Below, in pieces: positions 7,222 through 13,679 of a stretch of 13,679 nucleotides of DNA; the first letter of the stretch is position 1; each line of letters begins with the position of its first letter. Position numbers and translations under genes: made by a program. This DNA is from CAYJAZ01 sp964369165 (GTDB lineage: Bacteria; Desulfobacterota; Desulfovibrionia; Desulfovibrionales; Desulfovibrionaceae). The stretch is taken from contig CAYJFE010000073.1 of the NCBI GenBank assembly GCA_964369165.1, positions 1-13,679 on the forward strand, in the 5' to 3' direction. Under the pieces are notes generated by a model. That model saw only the letters and a list, made by a program, of their open reading frames with translations, ran no database searches and was not told the DNA's origin.

Positions 7222-9375
7222 CTATTTTATATTTTCTGCTAATAATTCAGCTATGTGTGAAACTTTTATGCTTTCATTCTGCTTGTGTATTCCCCCTCTG
7301 ATTTGCATCACACAGCCAGGGCAATCCATTACCACTCGTGTAGCCTTTGAATTTTTGATATTCTTCATCTTGTTTTCAAGAATTTTGGCGGACACTTCAG
7401 GGAATTTGGCTGAATACGTGCCTCCAAATCCACAACACACCTGCTCTTCGGCACTAGGGCTATATTCAGCGGCATAGGCAACTAAAGTGCGTGGTGCTTC
7501 TTTCACGTTTAAAGCTCGGCATTGATGGCAAGGGAAATGCACAGCAACTTTTTCATTGCTTTTTGTGAAATCTTCTTCTTTAATGCCTATAAAATCTGTC
7601 ATAAAGGAACTAAAATCATAGACTTGTGAGCAAAAATCCTTCACTCCAACACCAAGCATTTTTTCATAGCCGTGTTTCAAATGTGAAGCACAAGAAGCAC
7701 AAAGAGTGACTATAGCGTCGTAATTTTCTTTATTAAAGGCGCGCACATTGTCTAAAGCAATGTCATGAGCCACTTTATTTTCAGTCAGCATCTGCAAAGG
7801 AAGGCCACAGCAATTTTGCTCCATAGGAAAATCCAGCTGGATATTTTTCGCTTTCATGATTTTTACTAAAGCTTCTAAATGTTCAGGATAGACAAAATCT
7901 TGCACGCAACCAGCAAAAATTGCTACTTTTTTATCTGGACTTGGCAAAGTATATTTTAATTTCTCTTCCCATAATTCCCTAAAAGCTTTTGGTGCAATAG
8001 TCGGCAAAGCTTTAAAGTCATGTTTTCCTATAATTAAATCAGGTAGATGTCGTAAGAATTTATCTTTCCCAACAAGAGGCTTTTGCCCAATGCGTGCACT
8101 TTTCAAAAAAGTATGGAAGAGTTTTCTATTCTTTAATAGTTGTGAAGCAAAAGCGCCGATAACTGGTCTGCCAAAATCTTCTTGACAGCGCACTCGCACT
8201 TCATTGATGAGCGAAGGCAAGTCAATTCCACCAGCACAAACATCTTTACAGGCTTCACAGCCAATGCAGTTTTGTGAAAGATAATTCGCTTTTTCCTTGC
8301 TATGGAAGAAATAAGTAAGAATAAGGCCTATTGCGCCGATGTAGATATAGCCCATTCGATGTCCGCCAACCATGCGATATATTGGGCAAACATTTGCGCA
8401 AGCACCGCAACGCACGCATCTAAAAATCTGCGAGAAAAGCGGATCTTTGGCAAGTTCTGTGCGGCCATTATCAAGGAAAATTATATGCACTTCTTTTGCT
8501 TCTTCGCCATCTTGCAAGAAATCATGGTCAGTCACGCCTGTTACAAAGGTGAAATTTGCTGTGAGATTTTGCCCCGTTGCATTTCTCGGAAGCACCGTTG
8601 CTGCCGTTAAAGCAGCTTCAATATTTGGCACAAGCTTGTCTAAGCCAGCAATTGCTATATGCGTTCTTGGCAAAGTTGCCACCATTTTTGCATTGCCTTC
8701 ATTGGTGACAAGCGCAAAAGAACCATTTTCTGCTATACAGAAATTTGCGCCGCTTATGCCTATTTCAGCATCATGAAATTTCTTTCTCAGCTGCACTCTT
8801 GCCACTTTTACAAGATTTTGCACATCCTCGGGATCATAGCTTTTTTGCGTAACTTTTCCAAAATCATCAGCGATTTGATAGCGTGAAAGATGGATTGCCG
8901 GCATAACCATATGCGAAGGCCCTTCGCCACGAAGCTGGATAATCCATTCGCCTAAATCTGTTTCAGTTATTTCTATATCATTAGATAAATTTTCATACAA
9001 ATATTTATTCAGCTCTGTTTCTTCGGCTGTCATAGATTTTGATTTGATTATTGACTTTGCATTTTTTTTTGCAGCTATTTCAGCCACAATTTTATTGGCT
9101 TCCAAAGCATTTTTTGCTCGATGAACAATCACTCCACGCTTCTGCGCTTCAGCTTTGAATTGACTGTAGAGTTCTTCGATATGTTGTGCGCAAAAATCTT
9201 TAGTATCTGCAATAGTTTCAATACATTCTTTAAAAGGCACGGCATCAACTGCTTTATCGCGGCTCACTTTGTATTCCACAGCAAACTTATCTAAAGTTTT
9301 GTGCATAAAAGTGTCTTGAAGTGCTTTATCTATTTGTTCTTTATATTCTTTTTTATTGTTTGCGGTTTCGTGCAT
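7222..9375 (-). CDS. lutB: L-lactate oxidation iron-sulfur protein, LutB-LutA fusion
   Basis: A 717-residue cytoplasmic iron-sulfur protein for oxidation of L-lactate to pyruvate. The N-terminal LUD (DUF162) domain (about 65-300: GANFCIAENGSFALVTNEGN, TLPRTHIAIAGLDK) is LutB-like. Two 4Fe-4S motifs follow: C320, C323, C326, C330 and C370, C373, C376, C380. The C-terminal half (about 480-717) is a LutA/GlpC-type pair of CCG repeats: C490 with C522-C523-G, and C616/C619 with C647-C648-G-F-G-G. In Bacillus and Escherichia, LutA and LutB are separate proteins; the fused form of this length is known in Desulfovibrio. The start ATG lies two bases after the lutC stop, with GGAG in the end of lutC, so translation is probably coupled. 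All cluster cysteines are present. Another 2-hydroxy acid as substrate cannot be excluded. Confidence 0.93.
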   Translation of the reverse strand: MHETANNKKEYKEQIDKALQDTFMHKTLDKFAVEYKVSRDKAVDAVPFKECIETIADTKDFCAQHIEELYSQFKAEAQKRGVIVHRAKNALEANKIVAEIAAKKNAKSIIKSKSMTAEETELNKYLYENLSNDIEITETDLGEWIIQLRGEGPSHMVMPAIHLSRYQIADDFGKVTQKSYDPEDVQNLVKVARVQLRKKFHDAEIGISGANFCIAENGSFALVTNEGNAKMVATLPRTHIAIAGLDKLVPNIEAALTAATVLPRNATGQNLTANFTFVTGVTDHDFLQDGEEAKEVHIIFLDNGRTELAKDPLFSQIFRCVRCGACANVCPIYRMVGGHRMGYIYIGAIGLILTYFFHSKEKANYLSQNCIGCEACKDVCAGGIDLPSLINEVRVRCQEDFGRPVIGAFASQLLKNRKLFHTFLKSARIGQKPLVGKDKFLRHLPDLIIGKHDFKALPTIAPKAFRELWEEKLKYTLPSPDKKVAIFAGCVQDFVYPEHLEALVKIMKAKNIQLDFPMEQNCCGLPLQMLTENKVAHDIALDNVRAFNKENYDAIVTLCASCASHLKHGYEKMLGVGVKDFCSQVYDFSSFMTDFIGIKEEDFTKSNEKVAVHFPCHQCRALNVKEAPRTLVAYAAEYSPSAEEQVCCGFGGTYSAKFPEVSAKILENKMKNIKNSKATRVVMDCPGCVMQIRGGIHKQNESIKVSHIAELLAENIK

Positions 9376-9377
9376 TT

Positions 9378-9995
9378 CTATGACTCCAATAAAATAATAT
9401 GAACTTCTAAAGGCCCGTGCACGCCAATAGCCACCACGCGCTCAATATCAGAAGTTCTGCTTGGCCCAGTGACAAAGAGGCTATTGCTTGCTAAATTTTC
9501 ATTCATAAGCTCGCGTAAGTCATCTGCACAAGAAAGCAAGGTAGGTTTAATACTTGATTTTTCAAGAATAATCACATGAATTTCAGCAATCATTGTGGCA
9601 AGGCGAATGTCGTCATTTGTAGTGTCGATAAGGCAAGAGCCAGTTTCAGCAAGGCCAAGCTTTGCTTTTGTGATGCCTATATCTATCCCTGCTAAATGCT
9701 TACGCAAATTTGCTTGAACGCAATCTATATCCTTTGACTGGCAAAGCTCTGCAAATGCCTTGTATTGCTCTGCATCTAAATCGGGGCAGGCAATAAGTGG
9801 GCGCAATCTTGTGGGAAGATTATTTTGGCTCAGTGACCCTTTTTCTACATTTTCTTTGTCATCATAAAGTTCACAAGGTGATTTACTTTTTGCCACTTCA
9901 ATAATATAGGGAAAGGCTTCTTCGACCTTCTCACATTCAAAAATCTTGCAAGTGACAAATTCAGCCTTTTCTTTGAAAAGTTCTAAGAAATTCAT
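9378..9995 (-). CDS. lutC: LUD-domain lactate utilization protein C
   Basis: A 205-residue LUD-domain protein of the LutC/YkgG family, third component of the LutABC system that oxidises L-lactate. Family signatures: IGITKAKLGLAETGSCLID (about residues 107-125), a run ending in IHVIILEK, and near the C-terminus FVTGPSRTSDIERVVAIGVH with GPLEVHIILL. Its biochemical role is still unclear, although lut/lld operons need it for lactate growth. It precedes the lutB-lutA fusion by two bases and is surely co-transcribed with it. The ribosome binding site is poor (GGA about nine bases before ATG). No lactate permease or lutR/lldR regulator lies in the window. Only 55 AT-rich bases separate it from the zinc-ribbon gene upstream on the same strand, so the three may form one unit. 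Confidence 0.92.
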   Translation of the reverse strand: MNFLELFKEKAEFVTCKIFECEKVEEAFPYIIEVAKSKSPCELYDDKENVEKGSLSQNNLPTRLRPLIACPDLDAEQYKAFAELCQSKDIDCVQANLRKHLAGIDIGITKAKLGLAETGSCLIDTTNDDIRLATMIAEIHVIILEKSSIKPTLLSCADDLRELMNENLASNSLFVTGPSRTSDIERVVAIGVHGPLEVHIILLES

Positions 9996-10050
9996 TTTTA
10001 TAGTCCAAATTGTTATTTAAAATAAAGTATATAATTTAAAAGATGTTTAA

Positions 10051-10290
10051 TTATTTGAGTTTATTTACTTTTGTGCCTGCATAGGTGAAAGCATTTTTTA
10101 TCATGTTGTAAAAAGTGCCTTTATCTATGCCTATTGGTTTTTTGCACAGGCAAAAGATCTTGCCATCACGTTCGTCAACTTCATAGAATTTGCTTATACG
10201 CTCTTTGTGGCAACGCACAACTTCGCCTTGGCCGAGTTTATTATATTTCCATAACTTACGGCGACAGGCCGCACACTTTATTGTTAACAT
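10051..10290 (-). CDS. Small zinc-ribbon protein of unknown function
   Basis: A small cytoplasmic protein of 79 residues if it starts at ATG 10290-10288 (MLTIKCAACRRKLW). Four cysteines in two pairs, CAAC near the N-terminus and CLC in the middle (IFCLCKKPIGIDKGTF), plus the C and H of VVRCHKE suggest a zinc ribbon. It resembles small uncharacterised zinc-ribbon proteins that begin right before the first CxxC. A TTG at 10317 would add nine residues, but neither start has a Shine-Dalgarno sequence. A promoter (TTGCCT, 17 bases, TATACT) would begin the transcript at the ATG itself, which suggests a leaderless message. It lies 55 bases upstream of lutC on the same strand and is divergent from the GGDEF-EAL gene at 10461. 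No function is assigned. Confidence 0.65.
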   Translation of the reverse strand: MLTIKCAACRRKLWKYNKLGQGEVVRCHKERISKFYEVDERDGKIFCLCKKPIGIDKGTFYNMIKNAFTYAGTKVNKLK

Positions 10291-10296
10291 AGATTT

Positions 10297-10325
10297 AGTA
10301 TAAAATACTTTCTCCAAAGAGGCAA
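10297..10325 (-). promoter_or_regulatory. Candidate sigma70 promoter for the zinc-ribbon gene
   Basis: On the minus strand TTGCCT (10325-10320) and TATACT (10302-10297) are exactly 17 bases apart. The expected start is near 10290, the A of the preferred ATG, giving a leaderless or nearly leaderless transcript. It could also drive lutC and lutBA, for which I see no good separate promoter in the 55-base gap. Confidence 0.45.
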
Positions 10326-10460
10326 GTTCTGTATTTTTACTGACTTTATCTGTAATTATGCTTATTGACTTTCTTTTTGCATTCGGTTATTTATAGCATA
10401 TATTTTCTAAAAAGTACGAAAGATTGTAGAATTTAATTTTATATAGACGAGGAGTTTGTG

Positions 10461-12587
10461 GTGAAGCAAGAAGCATTGACAAAATTAGCCTTAGATTGCC
10501 AAGACTTTCTGTGCTATATTTCAGATACTGAAACCTACGAACTTTATTATATAAACCAAGCTTTGAAAGATGCTTTTGGCATTGTTTCTGACGAAGAGTA
10601 TTTAGGCAAGCTTTGTTATAAAGTCTTACAGCATAAAGACAGCCCTTGCGAATTTTGCAATAATTCACAATTAGCCTTGGGTGAAAAAATTATATGGGAA
10701 GTGGATAACCCTGTTGCAAATGCACGCTATTCCCTTGTAGATACGCTTATTAACTACAATGGCAGAGAAGCTAGGGTAGAGTTAGCTTTTGATATTTCAA
10801 ACCAGCATAAACGAGTGGAGTTTCTTTCACAAAAACTCAGCATGGACGAAACATTAATGCGTTGCGTGCACGCTCTTATGAATGACTCTAAAATCGGTGA
10901 AGCTGTCATCTCTTTACTTTCTATCATAGGCGAATTTTATTCTTCTGAAAATGCTTTTTTGTATGAGATTGAATTTAAAGAGAAAAATTCTTATAATGCC
11001 TACCGCTGGCTTAATCCGCAATTTCCAGTTTCACACATTAATCATGAAAAATTATCTTACGAAGAAGTGCAATTCCTTCTTCAAGCATTGGAAGAGAAGG
11101 GTGAAATTTTCGCTTCTAATACAGAAGAAGACCTTAAAGCCAATCCCGATCTTTATAAACTCGTAAAAAATCATAATTGTGAATCGCTGATGATTGTTCC
11201 TTTGCTTGCAAAGAATAGGATTATCGGTTTTATCGGAATTGGCAATATGAAAAGACAGGAAAATCTTTTTTCTCTGCTCCATTCCGTGGCGAGGCTAGCG
11301 CATGATGACATAATAAAAAGGCGTTTGAAAAATCAATTAGAATTTCTCAGTTACACGGATTCGCTCACAGGACTTGGTAATAGGAATAAATTTAATAGAC
11401 TGATTGAAGAGATTGAAGCAAATACACCGCAAAGCTTGGGGATTATCTATATTGATGTCAATGGCTTGAAAAAAGCAAACGATCTTTATGGCCATGATTA
11501 TGGCGATTATGTTTTGAAAAGAGTGGCAAAGGAATTATTTGCTTGCATAGGTGAAAATGTTTTCCGTGTAGCTGGCGATGAATTTGTAGCCTTGTGTCCT
11601 GATATTAGGCAAGAAGAATTTGAAGAGCTGATGAAAGACTTGAGGCAGTTAAGCGAAGATAATGAAGAAATCACTTTTTCTGTAGGCAGTGAATGGCAAG
11701 GTAAAAATATCAATGTCTTGAGGGGTATTACTCATTCTGACGAAGTGATGTATGCGCAAAAGCAGAATTATTATAAAAGCACAGTGAGTGATGGTGTGCC
11801 GCGTCGTACAAATGCTGTTGAAATTGTGCTTTTTGAACTTCAACAAGGTTATTTTACCCTTTATCTACAGCCAAAAGTAGTGTTGAAAACAGGAAAAATA
11901 GTTGAAGCTGAAGCCTTAGTAAGAAAAAGAAGTGAAACAGGGGGCATAGTTTCACCTGAAAAGTTTATTCCTATCTATGAGCACGATGGAACAATAAAGC
12001 ATTTAGATTTCTACGTCTTAGAGCAGGTTTGTATATTGCTTCAAAACCTTATAGCAGAAGGCAAGCCTTTAAAGATTTCCGTCAATTTTTCGCGTGTCAC
12101 CTTTATGCAATTTGACTTGGTCGACGAGATTGTAAGAATAGCCGCACAATATAATGTGCCGCATAAATTCTTACAAATAGAAATCACGGAAAGCATTGAT
12201 AAAATGGATATTGAATTCTTTGGTAAAAAACTTCTTGCTATTCAAGATGCAGGTTTTGGCATTTCACTTGATGATTTTGGCGCACGTTATTCAAATCTTG
12301 TCATGCTTTTAGTCAACCACTTTACAGAAATAAAGATTGATAAAAGTCTTGTGGACAATATTTCAACAAGCCCGCAAAATAGAATTATTATTAGGCATCT
12401 TATTGAAATGGTAGAGCAACTTAATGTTGCTGAATGTATAGCAGAAGGCATTGAAACAGAAGAGCAACGTGATATTTTGATAGAGTATGGCTGTTCTTAT
12501 GGGCAAGGCTATTTATTTTACCGCCCTATGCAGGTGGCAGACTTTATAAGCGCGTATTATAAAAACATTGAAGAGCACAAAGATTGA
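10461..12587 (+). CDS. PAS-GAF-GGDEF-EAL protein, possibly bifunctional in c-di-GMP turnover
   Basis: A 708-residue soluble signalling protein, paralogous along its whole length to the first 700 residues of the protein at 1794-5798. Domains: PAS with C52, C63, C66 (1-110); GAF (about 125-280); GGDEF (295-445); EAL (451-700). The GGDEF reads A371-G-D-E-F375 with metal-binding D332 (IYIDVNGLKKANDLYGHD). AGDEF is a tolerated variant, so cyclase activity is possible; no RxxD inhibitory site precedes it. The EAL has a full catalytic set: E484-A-L, VNFSR, IEITES, D604-D605-F-G, IKIDK, AEGIET and GQGYLF. Both GTG 10458 and GTG 10461 are in frame. GTG 10461 is chosen because GAGGAG (10449-10454) lies six bases upstream and the protein then aligns with its paralogue from residue 1. 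Directly upstream of rmlA, 49 bases apart, so a link to surface polysaccharide is possible. Confidence 0.92.
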   Translation: MKQEALTKLALDCQDFLCYISDTETYELYYINQALKDAFGIVSDEEYLGKLCYKVLQHKDSPCEFCNNSQLALGEKIIWEVDNPVANARYSLVDTLINYNGREARVELAFDISNQHKRVEFLSQKLSMDETLMRCVHALMNDSKIGEAVISLLSIIGEFYSSENAFLYEIEFKEKNSYNAYRWLNPQFPVSHINHEKLSYEEVQFLLQALEEKGEIFASNTEEDLKANPDLYKLVKNHNCESLMIVPLLAKNRIIGFIGIGNMKRQENLFSLLHSVARLAHDDIIKRRLKNQLEFLSYTDSLTGLGNRNKFNRLIEEIEANTPQSLGIIYIDVNGLKKANDLYGHDYGDYVLKRVAKELFACIGENVFRVAGDEFVALCPDIRQEEFEELMKDLRQLSEDNEEITFSVGSEWQGKNINVLRGITHSDEVMYAQKQNYYKSTVSDGVPRRTNAVEIVLFELQQGYFTLYLQPKVVLKTGKIVEAEALVRKRSETGGIVSPEKFIPIYEHDGTIKHLDFYVLEQVCILLQNLIAEGKPLKISVNFSRVTFMQFDLVDEIVRIAAQYNVPHKFLQIEITESIDKMDIEFFGKKLLAIQDAGFGISLDDFGARYSNLVMLLVNHFTEIKIDKSLVDNISTSPQNRIIIRHLIEMVEQLNVAECIAEGIETEEQRDILIEYGCSYGQGYLFYRPMQVADFISAYYKNIEEHKD

Positions 12588-12596
12588 TTTTTATGC

Positions 12597-12624
12597 TAGG
12601 CTATATTCATAATGAACTAGCCTA
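12597..12624. promoter_or_regulatory. Inverted repeat in the rmlA upstream region
   Basis: TAGGCTA (12597-12603) and TAGCCTA (12618-12624) are perfect inverted repeats around a 14-base loop. No T tract follows, so it is not a classic terminator. It overlaps a candidate promoter for rmlA (TTGATT 12584-12589, 18 bases, CATAAT 12608-12613) and ends four bases before the GGAG (12628-12631) ribosome binding site. It could be an operator or a leader hairpin. Confidence 0.35.
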
Positions 12625-12636
12625 TACGGAGATTAT

Positions 12637-13521
12637 ATGAAAGGAATTATTCTTGCTGGAGGTTCGGGCACTAGGCTTTATCCTCTCACACGCACAACAT
12701 CAAAGCAACTCTTGCCTGTTTACGATAAGCCTATGGTTTATTACCCACTTTCTACTTTAATGCTTTTTGGCATTAAGGATATTCTTATTATTTCTACTCC
12801 GCAAGACACGCCAAATATTGAAAAACTTTTTGGCGATGGCGATAAAATTGGGCTTAATATTCAATACGCTGTGCAAGACGAACCAAAGGGGATTGCCCAA
12901 GCTTTTACCATTGGCGCAGATTTTATAGGAAACGATGATGTTTGCCTTATTTTAGGCGATAATATCTTCTATATGGGTGAACAATTTTCTATGTTTAGAA
13001 GAGAAATTGAAAAGAATAAGGGTGAGAAAGCCACTATCTTTGCTTATCACGTTTCTGATCCTGAGCGTTTTGGTGTGGTGGAATTTGATAAAGAGTATAA
13101 AGCTATTTCTATTGAAGAAAAGCCAAAAAAACCAAAATCAAACTATGCTTCTGTGGGGCTTTATTTTTATCCTCCTGATATTGTTGAAAAAGCACGCTCG
13201 CTCAAGCCTTCTGCCCGTGGTGAATTAGAAATCACTGATTTGAATAATCTTTATTTGCAAGAGGGCAGAATGAATGTTGTGCCTATGCGAAGAGGCAATG
13301 CCTGGCTTGATGCGGGAACGCCTGATAGTCTTATGGAATCTGGGCAATTTGTGCAGATTATGGAAAAAAGACAAGGGCTCAAAATAGCCTGCATTGAGGA
13401 AATTGCCTATAGACGCGGCTTTATTGACGATACAAAAATGCTTACCATCATTGACTCGCTCAAGGACGGTGATTATAAAAGCTATTTACAAAAGGTATAT
13501 AGGGAGTTTCATGAGCTTTAA
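12637..13521 (+). CDS. rmlA: Glucose-1-phosphate thymidylyltransferase
   Basis: RmlA (RfbA) joins glucose 1-phosphate and dTTP to give dTDP-glucose and pyrophosphate, the first step towards dTDP-L-rhamnose for O-antigen or other surface polysaccharide. At 294 residues it has the normal family length. Signatures: nucleotide-binding GGSGTRLYPLT (8-18), SKQLLPVYDKPM, LILGDNIFY (metal-binding aspartate), IEEKP, SVGLYFY, GELEITDLN and WLDAGTPDSL. GGAG lies five bases before ATG 12637. The last 16 residues (DYKSYLQKVYREFHEL) are encoded by a 51-base segment repeated after the gene, and its stop overlaps an ATG in the +2 frame at 13511. The likely next gene is rmlC or another rml gene, just starting at the window edge. 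Confidence 0.96.
   Translation: MKGIILAGGSGTRLYPLTRTTSKQLLPVYDKPMVYYPLSTLMLFGIKDILIISTPQDTPNIEKLFGDGDKIGLNIQYAVQDEPKGIAQAFTIGADFIGNDDVCLILGDNIFYMGEQFSMFRREIEKNKGEKATIFAYHVSDPERFGVVEFDKEYKAISIEEKPKKPKSNYASVGLYFYPPDIVEKARSLKPSARGELEITDLNNLYLQEGRMNVVPMRRGNAWLDAGTPDSLMESGQFVQIMEKRQGLKIACIEEIAYRRGFIDDTKMLTIIDSLKDGDYKSYLQKVYREFHEL
13471..13521 (+). repeat. Direct repeat copy 1: 3' end of rmlA
   Basis: This 51-base segment, coding the last 16 residues and stop of rmlA, matches 13625-13675 at 49 of 51 positions with an offset of exactly 154 bases. The two differences (13506 and 13515, G here) are both G to A in copy 2. It carries AGGGAG (13501-13506) and an out-of-frame ATG (13511). Confidence 0.95.
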
Positions 13522-13675
13522 CAGAGCGCAAGCGAAGAAATCTTTAGCGAACGCAGCAAGAACCACGCTTCTTGCAAGTGAGGATTTTGTGCTAACAGCC
13601 AAAATCTTTACGATTAATGTCGGGGATTATAAAAGCTATTTACAAAAGGTATATAGGGAATTTCATGAACTTTAA
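13511..13675 (+). CDS. 54-residue bridging ORF, doubtful protein
   Basis: This ORF of 54 codons starts at ATG 13511 inside the end of rmlA, with AGGGAG four bases upstream, and ends at TAA 13673-13675. The first 38 residues (beginning MSFNRAQAKKSLANAARTTL) come from the segment between the two repeat copies. The last 16 (DYKSYLQKVYREFHEL) duplicate the RmlA C-terminus in the same reading frame. It resembles no protein family I know. Its composition (Ala, Lys, Thr, Ser rich, from hairpin-rich DNA) suggests an inserted non-coding repeat that happens to stay open. It may be translated by ribosomes leaving rmlA and would hand them on to the ATG at 13665. Translation is plausible; a function for the peptide is not shown. 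Confidence 0.35.
   Translation: MSFNRAQAKKSLANAARTTLLASEDFVLTAKIFTINVGDYKSYLQKVYREFHEL
13522..13624. mobile_element. 103-base hairpin-rich insert between repeat copies
   Basis: This unique segment is visibly less AT-rich than its surroundings. It contains two hairpins: GCAAGAA/TTCTTGC (13556-13562, 13569-13575, 6-base loop) and GATTTTG-GCT/AGC-CAAAATC (13583-13606, one bulged T, 3-base loop). It also holds an imperfect direct repeat (AAATCTTTAGCGA near 13538; AAATCTTTACGA near 13602). This fits a small dispersed repeat of the REP/MITE kind. Mobility is inferred, as no other copy is in the window. Confidence 0.4.
13625..13675 (+). repeat. Direct repeat copy 2, leader of the next gene
   Basis: This is the second copy of the rmlA 3' segment. 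It supplies AGGGA (13655-13659) and ATG (13665) for the gene that begins at the window edge. In the presumed ancestral arrangement the rmlA stop and this ATG overlapped by 11 bases. Confidence 0.95.
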
Positions 13676-13679
13676 AAAA
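13665..13679 (+). CDS. Start of the next gene, possibly rmlC
   Basis: Only five codons are visible (M N F K K), preceded by AGGGA at a 5-base spacing. An N-terminus of this kind is typical of dTDP-4-dehydrorhamnose 3,5-epimerase (RmlC), which often follows rmlA. Five residues cannot prove it. The identity rests on operon context. Confidence 0.35.

Noticed and set aside
7100..7477. 125-codon plus-strand frame over the convergent 3' ends
   Set aside because: It overlaps both real genes, in another frame of one and antisense to the other, with no ribosome binding site.
8302..8886. Plus-strand frames opposite the lutB-lutA fusion
   Set aside because: They are antisense to a strongly supported iron-sulfur protein and have no recognisable domain.
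13394..13510. Upstream extension of the 54-codon frame to an ATG at 13394
   Set aside because: This part lies inside rmlA in another frame and lacks a ribosome binding site; the ATG at 13511 with AGGGAG is the only credible start.
1..13679. CRISPR array, riboswitch, rRNA or complete insertion sequence
   Set aside because: No regularly spaced repeats, no recognisable aptamer leader, no rRNA sequence and no transposase gene were seen on either strand.

Overview
The window looks like a piece of an AT-rich (by eye about one third G+C) Gram-negative chromosome, probably from an anaerobic proteobacterium. The P4-type integrase beside a tRNA gene points to Proteobacteria. The lactate-oxidation pair, a LutC protein followed by a LutB-LutA fusion of about 717 residues, resembles the arrangement known from Desulfovibrio. 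I therefore lean towards a low-GC member of Desulfovibrionaceae, but the species cannot be fixed from the sequence alone.

Layout. Positions 1-1002 (minus) hold most of a tyrosine integrase gene that carries one frameshift and runs off the left edge. Its start lies in a cluster of TACGGTAT/ATACCGTA repeats (1001-1137). Next comes a tRNA-Pro(GGG) gene (1250-1326, minus) whose 3' end faces the integrase: the classic junction of an integrated element lying to the left. After a 467-base AT-rich gap come a very large c-di-GMP protein (1794-5798) and a membrane-bound CHASE-GGDEF diguanylate cyclase (5887-7203). Convergent to these is a minus-strand group: a small zinc-ribbon protein (10290-10051), lutC (9995-9378) and the lutB-lutA fusion (9375-7222). 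A second, shorter PAS-GAF-GGDEF-EAL protein (10461-12587), clearly a paralogue of the N-terminal half of the large one, follows on the plus strand. Then comes rmlA (12637-13521), first enzyme of dTDP-rhamnose synthesis, and what looks like the first codons of the next nucleotide-sugar gene.

How the parts relate. Three c-di-GMP enzymes lie within 11 kb. One is a probable pure cyclase (canonical GGDEF), one a possibly bifunctional GGDEF-EAL enzyme, and one a probable phosphodiesterase with two decayed GGDEF domains, the second of which keeps an RxxD inhibitory-site motif. The two EAL proteins share an N-terminal PAS domain with three cysteines at identical positions (52, 63, 66). Polysaccharide precursor synthesis (rmlA) lies directly downstream of one of them, a plausible but unproven functional link. 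The Lut proteins form a cytoplasmic iron-sulfur system for L-lactate oxidation.

The most unusual spot is the right end. The last 51 bases of rmlA, including the ribosome binding site and start codon for the next gene, are duplicated 154 bases further on. The 103 bases between the copies are rich in hairpins and read through as a 54-codon open frame. That frame starts inside the end of rmlA and stops inside the start of the next gene, so the insertion would preserve a chain of translational coupling.
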